Shown here: positions 1-6,291 of the stretch, piece after piece
Numbering within the stretch: position 1 is the stretch's first letter
Layout: each line of letters opens with the position of its first letter
NCBI GenBank assembly: GCA_037442505.1
Contig: JBBIPZ010000016.1
Location: 44,558-53,980, forward strand
Length of the DNA: 9,423 nucleotides
Reading direction: 5' to 3'
Origin: JBBIPZ01 sp037442505 [NCBI: Deltaproteobacteria bacterium]
Lineage (GTDB): Bacteria > CALINM01
Program-made: the position numbers and the translations under genes
Notes under the pieces: generated by a model
Told to the model about the DNA's origin: nothing
The model's database searches: none
Seen by the model: only the letters and a program-made list of their open reading frames with translations

Positions 1-1
1 G

Positions 2-823
2 GCTCTAAATTTTACTGACAAAAAAGACGTATTTAAGGGCATAGAAGCAATTGGCGTTTTAAAGGCTGATGTTGATAATCTGGGACTCATATTTGGATGT
101 GGTTTTAGAAAAGAAAGGTTTACTTTGTCTCGACTTGCTAATTTAAGCAGACAGCTAAATAACTTTTTCACTATCTTTTTGCCTTACACACTTAAGACTG
201 ATGCAAAGTTTAAAAATATTTATACCGTTTTTACTGGTGGAGATGATTTATTTTTAATTGGTCCCTGGAATACAATAATTGACTTTGCTCAATTTATCAA
301 CGACGAGTTTAGAAAATATGTTTGCGAAAATAACGATGTTACCTTGTCAGCAGGTATCACTGTTAATAAACCCGATACTCCAATTGTTGTAATTGCTGAA
401 CAGTCAGAGAAAGCTTTGAAAAAATCAAAAAAAGGTAGGAAAAATCGAATAACTTTATTTGGTGAAACTGCTGAATGGAGTGAGTTTAGGGAGCTTATGG
501 AAATAAAAAACACATTTGAGAAATGGCTTGAAAATGAAACAATTAACAATGCAATGATTTTTAGGCTTAATGAGTTTATAGAAACACGAAAACAGGAACA
601 GGAAATATTGAAGGGGCAAGTAATTACTATCGAGGATATGGAATGCTTTAAATGGAGGGCAAAATTCAAATATACCGTTGTTAGAAACATAGGCAAAAAG
701 CTTAAAGATGAGGAAAAGCAGAAACTTATTGATGAGTTTATGAAAATAGAAACATGTCTTGAAAAGTTTGGTGGAGCTTTAAAAATACCATTATGGCAAG
801 TAATTTATAATAATAGAAAATAA
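2..823 (+). CDS. cas10: Cas10/Csm1, C-terminal part (5' end outside window)
   Basis: This is the large subunit of the type III-A effector complex, which makes cyclic oligoadenylate when target RNA is bound. The frame is open from the window edge, so the gene is 5'-truncated here and 273 residues are visible. Visible residues 21-28 (KADVDNLG) match the start of the second Palm domain. The GGDD motif of the cyclase site lies at visible residues 79-82 (bases 236-247), followed by LFLIGPW. The last 100 or so residues are charged and helical, as in the small C-terminal D4 domain of Csm1. A TTG at 125 could be read as a start but lies inside conserved Palm sequence, so it is not the real one. The HD nuclease domain and first Palm domain would be upstream and cannot be judged. 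csm2 follows after 14 bases. The intact GGDD agrees with the cOA-dependent nuclease downstream. Confidence 0.95.
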   Translation, partial: ALNFTDKKDVFKGIEAIGVLKADVDNLGLIFGCGFRKERFTLSRLANLSRQLNNFFTIFLPYTLKTDAKFKNIYTVFTGGDDLFLIGPWNTIIDFAQFINDEFRKYVCENNDVTLSAGITVNKPDTPIVVIAEQSEKALKKSKKGRKNRITLFGETAEWSEFRELMEIKNTFEKWLENETINNAMIFRLNEFIETRKQEQEILKGQVITIEDMECFKWRAKFKYTVVRNIGKKLKDEEKQKLIDEFMKIETCLEKFGGALKIPLWQVIYNNRK

Positions 824-837
824 AAAGGAGGTTTAAA

Positions 838-1284
838 ATGGATATTGAATTCAAAAAAAATGGCAAGCTTGATCCTGAACTATTTTCTCAAAAAGCTCAA
901 AAGGTGGCTGAAGAAATTTCTAATGAGCGATCAGGTTCTTCTGGTGGACCTAATCAACAAAGTCAATTGAGAAAATTTTATGATGAAGTTTTAAGATTTG
1001 ATAGTATGCTAAAAGCTGTTCAGCCTGGAAATCAAGAAGCTGAGTTTGAAAAAATTTTACCCTATATCAAAATGCTAAATGCAAAAGCAGCTTACGCTGA
1101 AGGCAGAGGTCTTGTAACAAGTAAGTTTAAAGATTTTATTTCTCAAGCTTTAAAGCAGATAAAGACAAAAGCGGACTTCGATATATTTGTTGGATTGTTT
1201 GAAGCTTTTATGGGATTTTATAAATATTATGAAAAAGATAAAAGTTCACAAAAGAATAATAATAAAGGAGGGAATAGAAGATGA
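838..1284 (+). CDS. csm2: Csm2, small subunit of the type III-A complex
   Basis: Csm2 is the small helical subunit that lines the inside of the Csm complex along the crRNA-target duplex. The 148-residue product lies exactly between cas10 and csm3, the usual place for csm2. Its middle part (about residues 43-125) matches the family pattern: a first helix around LRKFYDEVLRFD, then FEKILPYIKMLNAKAAYAEGRG and a helical tail. The N-terminal 40 residues look flexible (SGSSGGPNQQ) and the C-terminus is a Lys/Asn-rich tail (residues about 136-148). A strong AGGAGG at 826-831 stands 6 bases before the ATG. The stop overlaps the csm3 start in an ATGA, suggesting translational coupling. Csm2 is poorly conserved, so the call rests on motif resemblance plus position. 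Confidence 0.92.
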   Translation: MDIEFKKNGKLDPELFSQKAQKVAEEISNERSGSSGGPNQQSQLRKFYDEVLRFDSMLKAVQPGNQEAEFEKILPYIKMLNAKAAYAEGRGLVTSKFKDFISQALKQIKTKADFDIFVGLFEAFMGFYKYYEKDKSSQKNNNKGGNRR

Positions 1285-1979
1285 AGCTTAAACTTATCAA
1301 GATCAAAAAACTCAATGGCAAAATAGTTCTTAAAAGTGGACTTCATATAGGTTCTGGTAATATGGAAATGCATATAGGCGGCACAGATAATCCTGTTATA
1401 AAACATCCTCATACACTTGAGCCATATATTCCAGGCTCATCGCTAAAAGGAAAAGTTCGTAGTCTTATGGAACTTGCAAGTGGTTTAGTGCCTTATGCTG
1501 AAGACAATGGAGGGCTTGTCACAGCAAAGGTTCTAAATAAATTACAAGATGAAAGCCTTAAAAAAGAAGCTCAGGCAATACTAAAAATTTTTGGTAGTGG
1601 TGGTGCCGATGCGGATGAAGATCATGGATTAGGACCAACAAGGGTTTCATTCAGTGATTGCTATCTTGATGAGGATTGGAAGAAAAAGGCTCAGGTAAAC
1701 AGGTGGCAACTTACAGAAGTAAAGTCTGAAAATAAGATAAATCGTATAACTGGTACCGCACTACATCCCCGTTTTATTGAAAGAGTCCCAGAAGGTACGG
1801 TGTTCAACTTTAGCTTGACATTTAAAATTCTTGATGAAAGCGATGAAGAATTATTTAAGAAGATCCTCAATGGACTAAAACTACTCGAGATGGATACTCT
1901 TGGTGGTAGTGGTAGCCGTGGATATGGCAGTATCAAATTTGAGGGATTAACTTGTGATGGGGAGCCTATTAATTTTTGA
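1281..1979 (+). CDS. csm3: Csm3, backbone RAMP subunit and target-RNA nuclease
   Basis: Csm3 forms the repeated backbone of the Csm complex and cuts bound target RNA at 6-nt intervals. The protein has 232 residues, close to the family norm. The RAMP start is clear (GKIVLKSGLHIGSG, residues 13-26). The loop IGGTDNPVIKHP follows, in which Asp36 matches the catalytic Asp of known Csm3 proteins (Asp32/33 in well-studied ones), so RNA cutting is likely intact. YIPGSSLKGKVRSLME is the conserved RAMP helix motif, and TLGGSGSRGYGSIKF near the C-terminus is the glycine-rich loop. Translation is probably coupled to csm2 through the ATGA overlap. GGAGGG lies just before the ATG at 1281. Confidence 0.97.
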   Translation: MKLKLIKIKKLNGKIVLKSGLHIGSGNMEMHIGGTDNPVIKHPHTLEPYIPGSSLKGKVRSLMELASGLVPYAEDNGGLVTAKVLNKLQDESLKKEAQAILKIFGSGGADADEDHGLGPTRVSFSDCYLDEDWKKKAQVNRWQLTEVKSENKINRITGTALHPRFIERVPEGTVFNFSLTFKILDESDEELFKKILNGLKLLEMDTLGGSGSRGYGSIKFEGLTCDGEPINF

Positions 1980-1993
1980 ATAATAAGTTTCAA

Positions 1994-1999
1994 AAGGAG
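1994..1999 (+). promoter_or_regulatory. Ribosome binding site that fixes the csm4 start
   Basis: AAGGAG lies 6 bases before the ATG at 2006. It favours that ATG over the in-frame TTG at 1976, which overlaps the end of csm3 and has no good site at a suitable distance. The N-terminus starting at 2006 (MRTYEITIKP) also matches the usual start of Csm4 proteins. Confidence 0.8.
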
Positions 2000-2005
2000 T
2001 TCTTA

Positions 2006-3028
2006 ATGAGAACCTATGAAATAACAATAAAACCAATCTCTGGTTTTGGTACGCTAATAAAGGGAGACACACTTTTTGGACATATATGTTGGCAGGCAAT
2101 TTATGACAGCTCTTTATTTGATAAGAGCTTAGGTGATTTACTCAGTGATTATAACAAAAATCCCTTTTTGGTTATATCTTCTGCTTTTCCTAAGATAGGT
2201 GATTTATACGCACTTAAACGTCCAGATATGCCACTTGACAAGCTCTTTAACTTTAGCAGTTTAAATAAAAAAGATATTTTAGCTAAACGTAAAGAACTAA
2301 AAGAAAAACGCTTGATGCTTGTTGGTGAAAAAAGTCCGTTAAGTGATTTAAAAAATGCTTTATATTTGAATGATGATGAGTTGTTTTGTAAAATACTGGC
2401 TCAAGAATTAAGCCCGTCTTACCGAAAGAAAAACAAAAAAAGTGTTACTGTATCATTCTCACAGCCACATAATACAATAAACAGATTAACTGGAACTACT
2501 GGTGAAGGACAATTTACTCCATACACAACAGAACAGACAGTATTTTCAACATCAATAGAATTAGCCATCTTTGCGGGGATAAGAGGTGACATTACAATCG
2601 AACAGCTAATTAAGGCATTGAAAATAGTTGGCAGCACAGGTTTTGGAAAAGATGCCTCCATTGGGCTTGGCAAATTTGATGTGAAAGATTATAAAGAATT
2701 AGACTTTAAATCACTGGGAAGTAACAATCCTAATGCTACTTATGTTCTTTCACCTGTTGTACTAAGCGAAAATAATTACAAAAAAATATATTTTTCACCT
2801 TTCGTGAGATTTGGCAGGCATGGTGATATATTAGCAAAGTCTAAAAACCCTTTTAAAAATCCTGTTATAATGGCAGATGAGGGTGCAGTATTAATTCCTA
2901 ATAATTTTGATTTTTCAAAACCATATATCGGCAAGGCGATTAACGGGATATCAAAAGTAGAACCAAAGGCAGTAACTCAAGGGTATTCTTTATACATACC
3001 TGTAAAAGTGGAGGAAATAGATGAATAA
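2006..3028 (+). CDS. csm4: Csm4, crRNA 5'-handle-binding RAMP subunit
   Basis: Csm4 pairs with Cas10 and caps the 5' handle of the crRNA at the foot of the Csm complex. The chosen start gives 340 residues. Residues 1-30 show the typical opening, with GTLIKGDTLFGHICWQ at about 15-30. The middle carries SFSQPHNTINRLTGTTGEGQFTPY-type sequence, split here only for description, which is the conserved strand around the His/Arg-rich part of Csm4. GSTGFGKDASIGLGKF at about 209-224 is the glycine-rich loop. The C-terminal 120 residues form the second RAMP-like half. The 3' end overlaps csm5 by 8 bases. Family membership is firm; no key residue appears missing. Confidence 0.95.
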   Translation: MRTYEITIKPISGFGTLIKGDTLFGHICWQAIYDSSLFDKSLGDLLSDYNKNPFLVISSAFPKIGDLYALKRPDMPLDKLFNFSSLNKKDILAKRKELKEKRLMLVGEKSPLSDLKNALYLNDDELFCKILAQELSPSYRKKNKKSVTVSFSQPHNTINRLTGTTGEGQFTPYTTEQTVFSTSIELAIFAGIRGDITIEQLIKALKIVGSTGFGKDASIGLGKFDVKDYKELDFKSLGSNNPNATYVLSPVVLSENNYKKIYFSPFVRFGRHGDILAKSKNPFKNPVIMADEGAVLIPNNFDFSKPYIGKAINGISKVEPKAVTQGYSLYIPVKVEEIDE

Positions 3029-4136
3029 AAGTAAACAGGTTAAAATAAGACTACATGTTTTATCTCCAATCCACATAGGATGTGGAGAAGTGTATGAGCC
3101 AACAAGTTTTATTATAGATGAAAATACAAAAAAACTCATAGAATTTGATCCCTTTGATTACATTAAATCATTAACCCAAGCCGAGAGTAAAGAATTCGAA
3201 AAGGTTGTTTCAGGAGACAAATTACTTGCTATTTTCAAAACAATAAAGCGTTTTTATAAGCGTCAGATAAAGTGCAAAGAAGTGGATGTAACTGATTATC
3301 TTATAGAACACTATAAAAAAATTCTTGAGATGGGCTCACATGACAAAAAAGCGGTAATAAATCAATTTACAATAGAGAAAACAGCATATAATTCAAACTC
3401 CCAAAAACCCTATATTCCTGGCTCTTCATTAAAAGGAGCATTAAGGACCGGTTATTTAAATGCATTAGCAAAAGAAAAAGGAATCACTAAACGGCAGGGC
3501 AAATCTGATGAACTTGAATCTCTTCTTTTAGATAGGCTAGATGGAAAACAAAAAATGTCTTCAGATCCATTTAGAATGGTCAAAGTTTCAGACCTTTTAC
3601 CGGTTAACAATGTGGCAACCAAAATACTATACGCAGTTAACAAAAAGAAGAAAAAAAACGATAAAGAGTTACTTACTGAAAAAAGCGGAATTTACCAGAT
3701 TTTTGAAACTTTGCAACCTGGGGCAAGTTTTGAAGGTACATTAAAAATAGACACTCCTGAAAAAAACTCCGGTATAAATAAACCAATTGAATTGGAGAAG
3801 TTATTACGCTCTGCACACTCTTTCTATGCCTCAAACTTGAATGAAGAAAAAAAATATTTAAGTGAATCTTTAAATATTGGACACAAGGCTGATATACTGG
3901 GTAATTCAAATTTTAAATTCGAAAAATCAGCTTTTCTTATCCGTATTGGAAAGCATTCGGGAGCAGAAGCGGTAACAATTGATGGATGCAGAAAAATAAA
4001 AATTATGCAAGGTCGCGGAAGGGATGATAGATCGAGCGAAAATTCAACTACTTTCTGGCTCGCATCAAATGAGCCAAAACCAGTTATTTATGATAGGCTC
4101 ATCCCCTTTGGATGGGCAGTGCTGGAGGTTGTATGA
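3021..4136 (+). CDS. csm5: Csm5, RAMP subunit at the crRNA 3' end
   Basis: Csm5 caps the Csm3 filament near the crRNA 3' end and helps crRNA maturation. The 371-residue product has the RAMP start LHVLSPIHIGCGEVYEPTSFI split over residues about 11-31 (key residues SPIHIG and the YEPT segment). YIPGSSLKGALR at residues 131-142 is the conserved helix motif. A Lys-rich stretch near residue 210 (KKKKK) is probably a surface loop. The C-terminus has a Gly/Arg-rich RGRD segment followed by a final strand, as in other Csm5 proteins. GGAGG at 3010-3014 precedes the ATG by 6 bases. The stop overlaps the next gene in an ATGA. Confidence 0.94.
   Translation: MNKSKQVKIRLHVLSPIHIGCGEVYEPTSFIIDENTKKLIEFDPFDYIKSLTQAESKEFEKVVSGDKLLAIFKTIKRFYKRQIKCKEVDVTDYLIEHYKKILEMGSHDKKAVINQFTIEKTAYNSNSQKPYIPGSSLKGALRTGYLNALAKEKGITKRQGKSDELESLLLDRLDGKQKMSSDPFRMVKVSDLLPVNNVATKILYAVNKKKKKNDKELLTEKSGIYQIFETLQPGASFEGTLKIDTPEKNSGINKPIELEKLLRSAHSFYASNLNEEKKYLSESLNIGHKADILGNSNFKFEKSAFLIRIGKHSGAEAVTIDGCRKIKIMQGRGRDDRSSENSTTFWLASNEPKPVIYDRLIPFGWAVLEVV
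4124..4128 (+). promoter_or_regulatory. Ribosome binding site that fixes the start of the CARF nuclease gene
   Basis: GGAGG lies 4 bases before the ATG at 4133, which overlaps the csm5 stop as ATGA. An in-frame ATG at 4112 would add seven residues (MGSAGGC) unlike a CARF start and would put the site inside the gene. Starting at 4133 places the first CARF strand (VQVCLVS) at residue 4, as expected. Confidence 0.7.
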
Positions 4137-5290
4137 ATAAAGTACAAGTATGCCTTGTATCAGAACAAACTATTCCAAATATACTAAGCATTTATGACTT
4201 CAAGCCCGATGAGATACTTTTCTTAAGCACAAAAGTGATGAAAGAAAAGGGTAAAGTAGCTCACATTATTAATGCTCTTAAGGAAATAGGTCTTGATTAT
4301 AAAAATAAATACACCGAACTTGTAGTAGTTGAAAATTCTTTATTAGATTGTAAGAAAAAATTTGATGAATGGATTGCGGGAAAAGAAAATTCTGAGTTTT
4401 TAATCAATTTAACATGCGGTACAAAGATAATGTCTATAGCTGCTTACGATTATTTTAAGGATTATGGTAGTAAAATGGGATACATTCCTATAAACAGTAA
4501 TGTCTTTATATTTATTTTTCCCAAAAATATTAACAATGTTGAAAAAAAAATAAATCTTAAACTAAAAGTGAATGCTTATCTTAAAGCATATGGACTTAAG
4601 ATTTTTAACCAAGACAAACTTATTATAAATAATCAAGAAGCGGAAAATAGACGCGAACTTACAAAATATATAGTTGAAAACTATGAAAAAGTAAAACCAC
4701 TATTACAAAGGTTTAGTGAAAAACTGAGGAAGCATCGCGGTGATAAAAAAGGTTTCTTATGGTCTACTTCCTACAGCCCTGAATCAACTGAAGAAAAAGA
4801 ATTATTTGACAAAATTGGTTTTATTAAAGAAGGAAATGAGTATAAAAAGCAGTTAAGTCAATCAGAAATAATTTGTCTAACTGGTGGCTGGCTCGAAGAA
4901 TTTTGTTACAACGAACTTTTACAATTTAAAGGCAATGGAATAGATGATATTTTAATTAGCGTTGGGGTAAAAGATCAAAAAGATAATCAAAATGAGTTTG
5001 ATGTTATGTTTACAAAAGACAATACTCTATATACTATAGAATGTAAATCTCTTGAGCAGGCTAATGATCCTAAAACTGACGCTTTATACAAGATTGCAGC
5101 CTTACAAAAGGAGTTTGGTCTTAAGGTGCATAGCTTCTTTGTTAGCACATCGCCTAACATTTTAAAAGATGGCGAGTTAAAACCATCAATCAAAGCAAGG
5201 GCAGAACAGTTAAATACAACTGTGATAAAACCGGATAATGTTATAAAGTTTGCATCAATTATATCTGATGAACTCAAACTTAATCAATAA
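4133..5290 (+). CDS. Card1/Can2-like CARF nuclease activated by cyclic oligoadenylate
   Basis: The 385-residue product joins an N-terminal CARF sensor (about residues 1-140) to a C-terminal PD-(D/E)xK nuclease (about 245-385), the layout and length of Card1 and Can2 (DUF1887 family). The CARF part starts with the strand VQVCLVS and has NLTCGTK at 92-98, the usual ligand-loop motif. The nuclease part shows GGWLEEFCYNEL (Glu255/256), NEFDV (Asp290) and IECKS (Glu303, Lys305), so the metal-binding and catalytic set looks complete. Members of this family studied so far are switched on by cyclic tetra-adenylate and degrade single-stranded DNA and RNA, or nick plasmid DNA, causing dormancy. That this one uses cA4 is inferred from the family. 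It sits right after csm5 where csm6 is often found, and no HEPN motif (RxxxxH) is seen in a fitting place, so it is not Csm6. Confidence 0.93.
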   Translation: MNKVQVCLVSEQTIPNILSIYDFKPDEILFLSTKVMKEKGKVAHIINALKEIGLDYKNKYTELVVVENSLLDCKKKFDEWIAGKENSEFLINLTCGTKIMSIAAYDYFKDYGSKMGYIPINSNVFIFIFPKNINNVEKKINLKLKVNAYLKAYGLKIFNQDKLIINNQEAENRRELTKYIVENYEKVKPLLQRFSEKLRKHRGDKKGFLWSTSYSPESTEEKELFDKIGFIKEGNEYKKQLSQSEIICLTGGWLEEFCYNELLQFKGNGIDDILISVGVKDQKDNQNEFDVMFTKDNTLYTIECKSLEQANDPKTDALYKIAALQKEFGLKVHSFFVSTSPNILKDGELKPSIKARAEQLNTTVIKPDNVIKFASIISDELKLNQ

Positions 5291-5303
5291 TGGGGAATAT
5301 CTC

Positions 5304-5552
5304 ATGCAGATTATTATAGATCTTAGCGAACTTTACACAGACACCGAAACAGCAAAAATTGCTAAACTTGCCGAATACACAGAAAAAGTCTTAAAACTCG
5401 CTGGTTCTGGCAATGAAGTAATACTCAAAGGTCAGGCACCTATCTGGCTTTATTTAAAAATAGCACATGCTTTACATGGCAAGGCATCAAAACTTATATA
5501 TAACTCTCCTGTGACTGGTGATTTAACCATATTTGACCATACTCCCTTTTAA
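5304..5552 (+). CDS. Csx3-like small protein, possible cOA-degrading off switch
   Basis: The ATG at 5304 gives 82 residues, with GGGG at 5292-5295 as a modest ribosome site. The in-frame TTG at 5250 lies within the preceding gene and is unlikely. Residues 38-63 (EVILKGQAPIWLYLKIAHAL and on) match the Csx3 core, in which a strand is followed by G-x-(G/A)-P-x-W-L and a helix with His (here His55 and His58). TGDLTIFDHTPF at the C-terminus resembles the closing strand and His-x-P segment of short Csx3 proteins. Csx3 is known as a cA4 ring nuclease and RNA-binding protein, so placement 13 bases after a cA4-type effector suggests a counter-enzyme. The YDP-(x)-R region of archaeal Csx3 is replaced here by IYNSP, so an acid and an Arg thought important elsewhere are missing. 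Activity is therefore uncertain. Family call is by motif only. Confidence 0.68.
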   Translation: MQIIIDLSELYTDTETAKIAKLAEYTEKVLKLAGSGNEVILKGQAPIWLYLKIAHALHGKASKLIYNSPVTGDLTIFDHTPF

Positions 5553-5583
5553 TAAATTCATCTACAAAAATCTGATAACGATG

Positions 5584-5628
5584 TAAAGAAACAATTCCAC
5601 AACGTTTTCAAAACGTTACATTTCTTTA
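5584..5628 (+). promoter_or_regulatory. Nested inverted repeat between the two gene blocks
   Basis: The 132-base gap 5553-5684 holds two nested perfect inverted repeats. The inner one is AACGTTTT-c-AAAACGTT (5601-5617). The outer arms are TAAAGAAA (5584-5591) and TTTCTTTA (5621-5628). The two centres are 3 bases apart, so an RNA hairpin would have an uneven internal loop. T-rich sequence follows but no clean U-run, so a rho-independent terminator is weak. A repressor operator for the downstream block, or a mixed terminator/operator, is as likely. A weak -35-like TTGTCC at 5630-5635 with TATTTA at 5651-5656 (spacer 15) is the best promoter-like pair I can see before the AGGAGG of the next gene. 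Confidence 0.4.
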
Positions 5629-5684
5629 TTTGTCCAATTTTCTGTCTTACTATTTAAGTAATAACAATAAAGGAGGCAAAAAAT

Positions 5685-5984
5685 ATGGAAAACAAAAATA
5701 TCATATCACAAAAAATTATTTACACACATCATTCAATAGTTACCCTAAGCAAACGTCGTATAAATGTGGAAATGGTTGAAAAAGCTCTTGAATACGGAAG
5801 ACATATTTATGCTAACGGCGCTCATATCTGTTTTGTGGGCAAAAAAGAAGTAAAAAGAGCAAAAAATATGGGAGTTAATATACAAAATCTCGATGGGTTA
5901 AATCTAATTATGCAGGAGCAAGATGGCAAAATAATTTTAGTTACAGGTTTCAAAAACAGCTCTTTAAAAAGATATAAACATTAG
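5685..5984 (+). CDS. DUF4258-like small protein heading the adaptation block
   Basis: The 99-residue protein resembles the DUF4258 family: an opening strand and helix with THHS...SKRRI (His15, His16, Arg24, Arg25), then a helix VEKALEYGRHIY. Next comes a strand with the GKKEVKRAKNMGV segment, then LDGLNLIM, and a closing DGKIILVTGFKN...KRYKH (Asp80 to the end). DUF4258 proteins are often small, found in many thermophiles and cyanobacteria, and suspected to be toxin-like (RelE/BrnT-like fold); no function is firmly known. AGGAGG at 5671-5676 is 8 bases before the ATG. cas2 begins 10 bases after its stop, so it belongs to the adaptation transcript. No antitoxin-like partner gene lies beside it. 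A role in spacer uptake, in control of the operon, or as an unrelated passenger cannot be told apart here. Confidence 0.7.
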   Translation: MENKNIISQKIIYTHHSIVTLSKRRINVEMVEKALEYGRHIYANGAHICFVGKKEVKRAKNMGVNIQNLDGLNLIMQEQDGKIILVTGFKNSSLKRYKH

Positions 5985-5994
5985 GGGAGCAAAA

Positions 5995-6276
5995 ATGACA
6001 AGGGTGTTATATTTGGTGGCTTACGATATTACCGATCCAGGAAGGCTTTACAAGGTGCACAACGTGATAAAAAACTTCAGCACCGGAGGGCAAAAGTCTG
6101 TGTATGAATGTTTTTTAACCGATAGAGAGCTGGAACTGATGCTTAAATATCTTTGCAAGGTAATAAATATAAAAAATGACAGATTACACATATTTGTGAT
6201 GGATGGTAGAAGTAGAACGCACACCTTAGGGATAGCAGTTCAACCAAGAGATCCAAAATTCTTTTTCATTGGATAA
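5995..6276 (+). CDS. cas2: Cas2, copy A
   Basis: Cas2 bridges two Cas1 dimers in the spacer-integration complex. The 93-residue product has the ferredoxin-like Cas2 fold pattern: first strand VLYLVAYDITDPGR with the conserved Asp11, helix LYKVHNVIKNF, the segment TGGQKSVYECFLT, a second helix and the strand RLHIFVMD. The C-terminal tail TLGIAVQPRDPKFFFIG is of the kind that contacts Cas1 and is typical of Cas2 proteins paired with a standard Cas1, which follows 15 bases downstream. GGGGAG at 5984-5989 precedes the ATG. It differs strongly in sequence from the second Cas2 at 8035-8328. Confidence 0.95.
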   Translation: MTRVLYLVAYDITDPGRLYKVHNVIKNFSTGGQKSVYECFLTDRELELMLKYLCKVINIKNDRLHIFVMDGRSRTHTLGIAVQPRDPKFFFIG

Positions 6277-6291
6277 AGGAGGTTATAAATT

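Noticed and set aside
289-696. Open frame on the - strand opposite cas10, and similar - strand frames elsewhere (e.g. 1691-1993, 4987-5277, 6393-6620)
   Set aside because: They lie wholly opposite well-supported genes, have no recognisable motifs or ribosome sites, and show the composition of antisense shadow.
125-823. A complete gene starting at the TTG at 125
   Set aside because: The frame is open to the window edge and upstream codons encode the conserved KADVDNLG Palm segment, so this is an internal codon of cas10.
1976-2005. TTG start for csm4 at 1976
   Set aside because: No ribosome site fits it, and the ATG at 2006 has AAGGAG at the right distance and a typical Csm4 N-terminus.
3541-3744. 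Small + strand frame within csm5
   Set aside because: It lies inside csm5 in another frame, has no ribosome site and no family resemblance.
4112-4132. ATG start at 4112 for the CARF nuclease
   Set aside because: The added residues MGSAGGC do not resemble a CARF start, and the GGAGG at 4124-4128 serves the ATG at 4133.
4133-5290. Csm6 (CARF-HEPN) identity for the gene after csm5
   Set aside because: No RxxxxH HEPN motif is placed as expected; the C-terminal half has the Glu/Asp/ExK set of a PD-(D/E)xK nuclease.
5250-5303. TTG start at 5250 for the Csx3-like gene
   Set aside because: It would lie within the end of the nuclease gene; the ATG at 5304 directly precedes the first strand of the small protein.
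5601-5628. Rho-independent terminator after the Csx3-like gene
   Set aside because: The stem is AT-rich with almost no loop for the inner dyad and no uninterrupted T-run follows, so I list it only as a nested inverted repeat of uncertain role.
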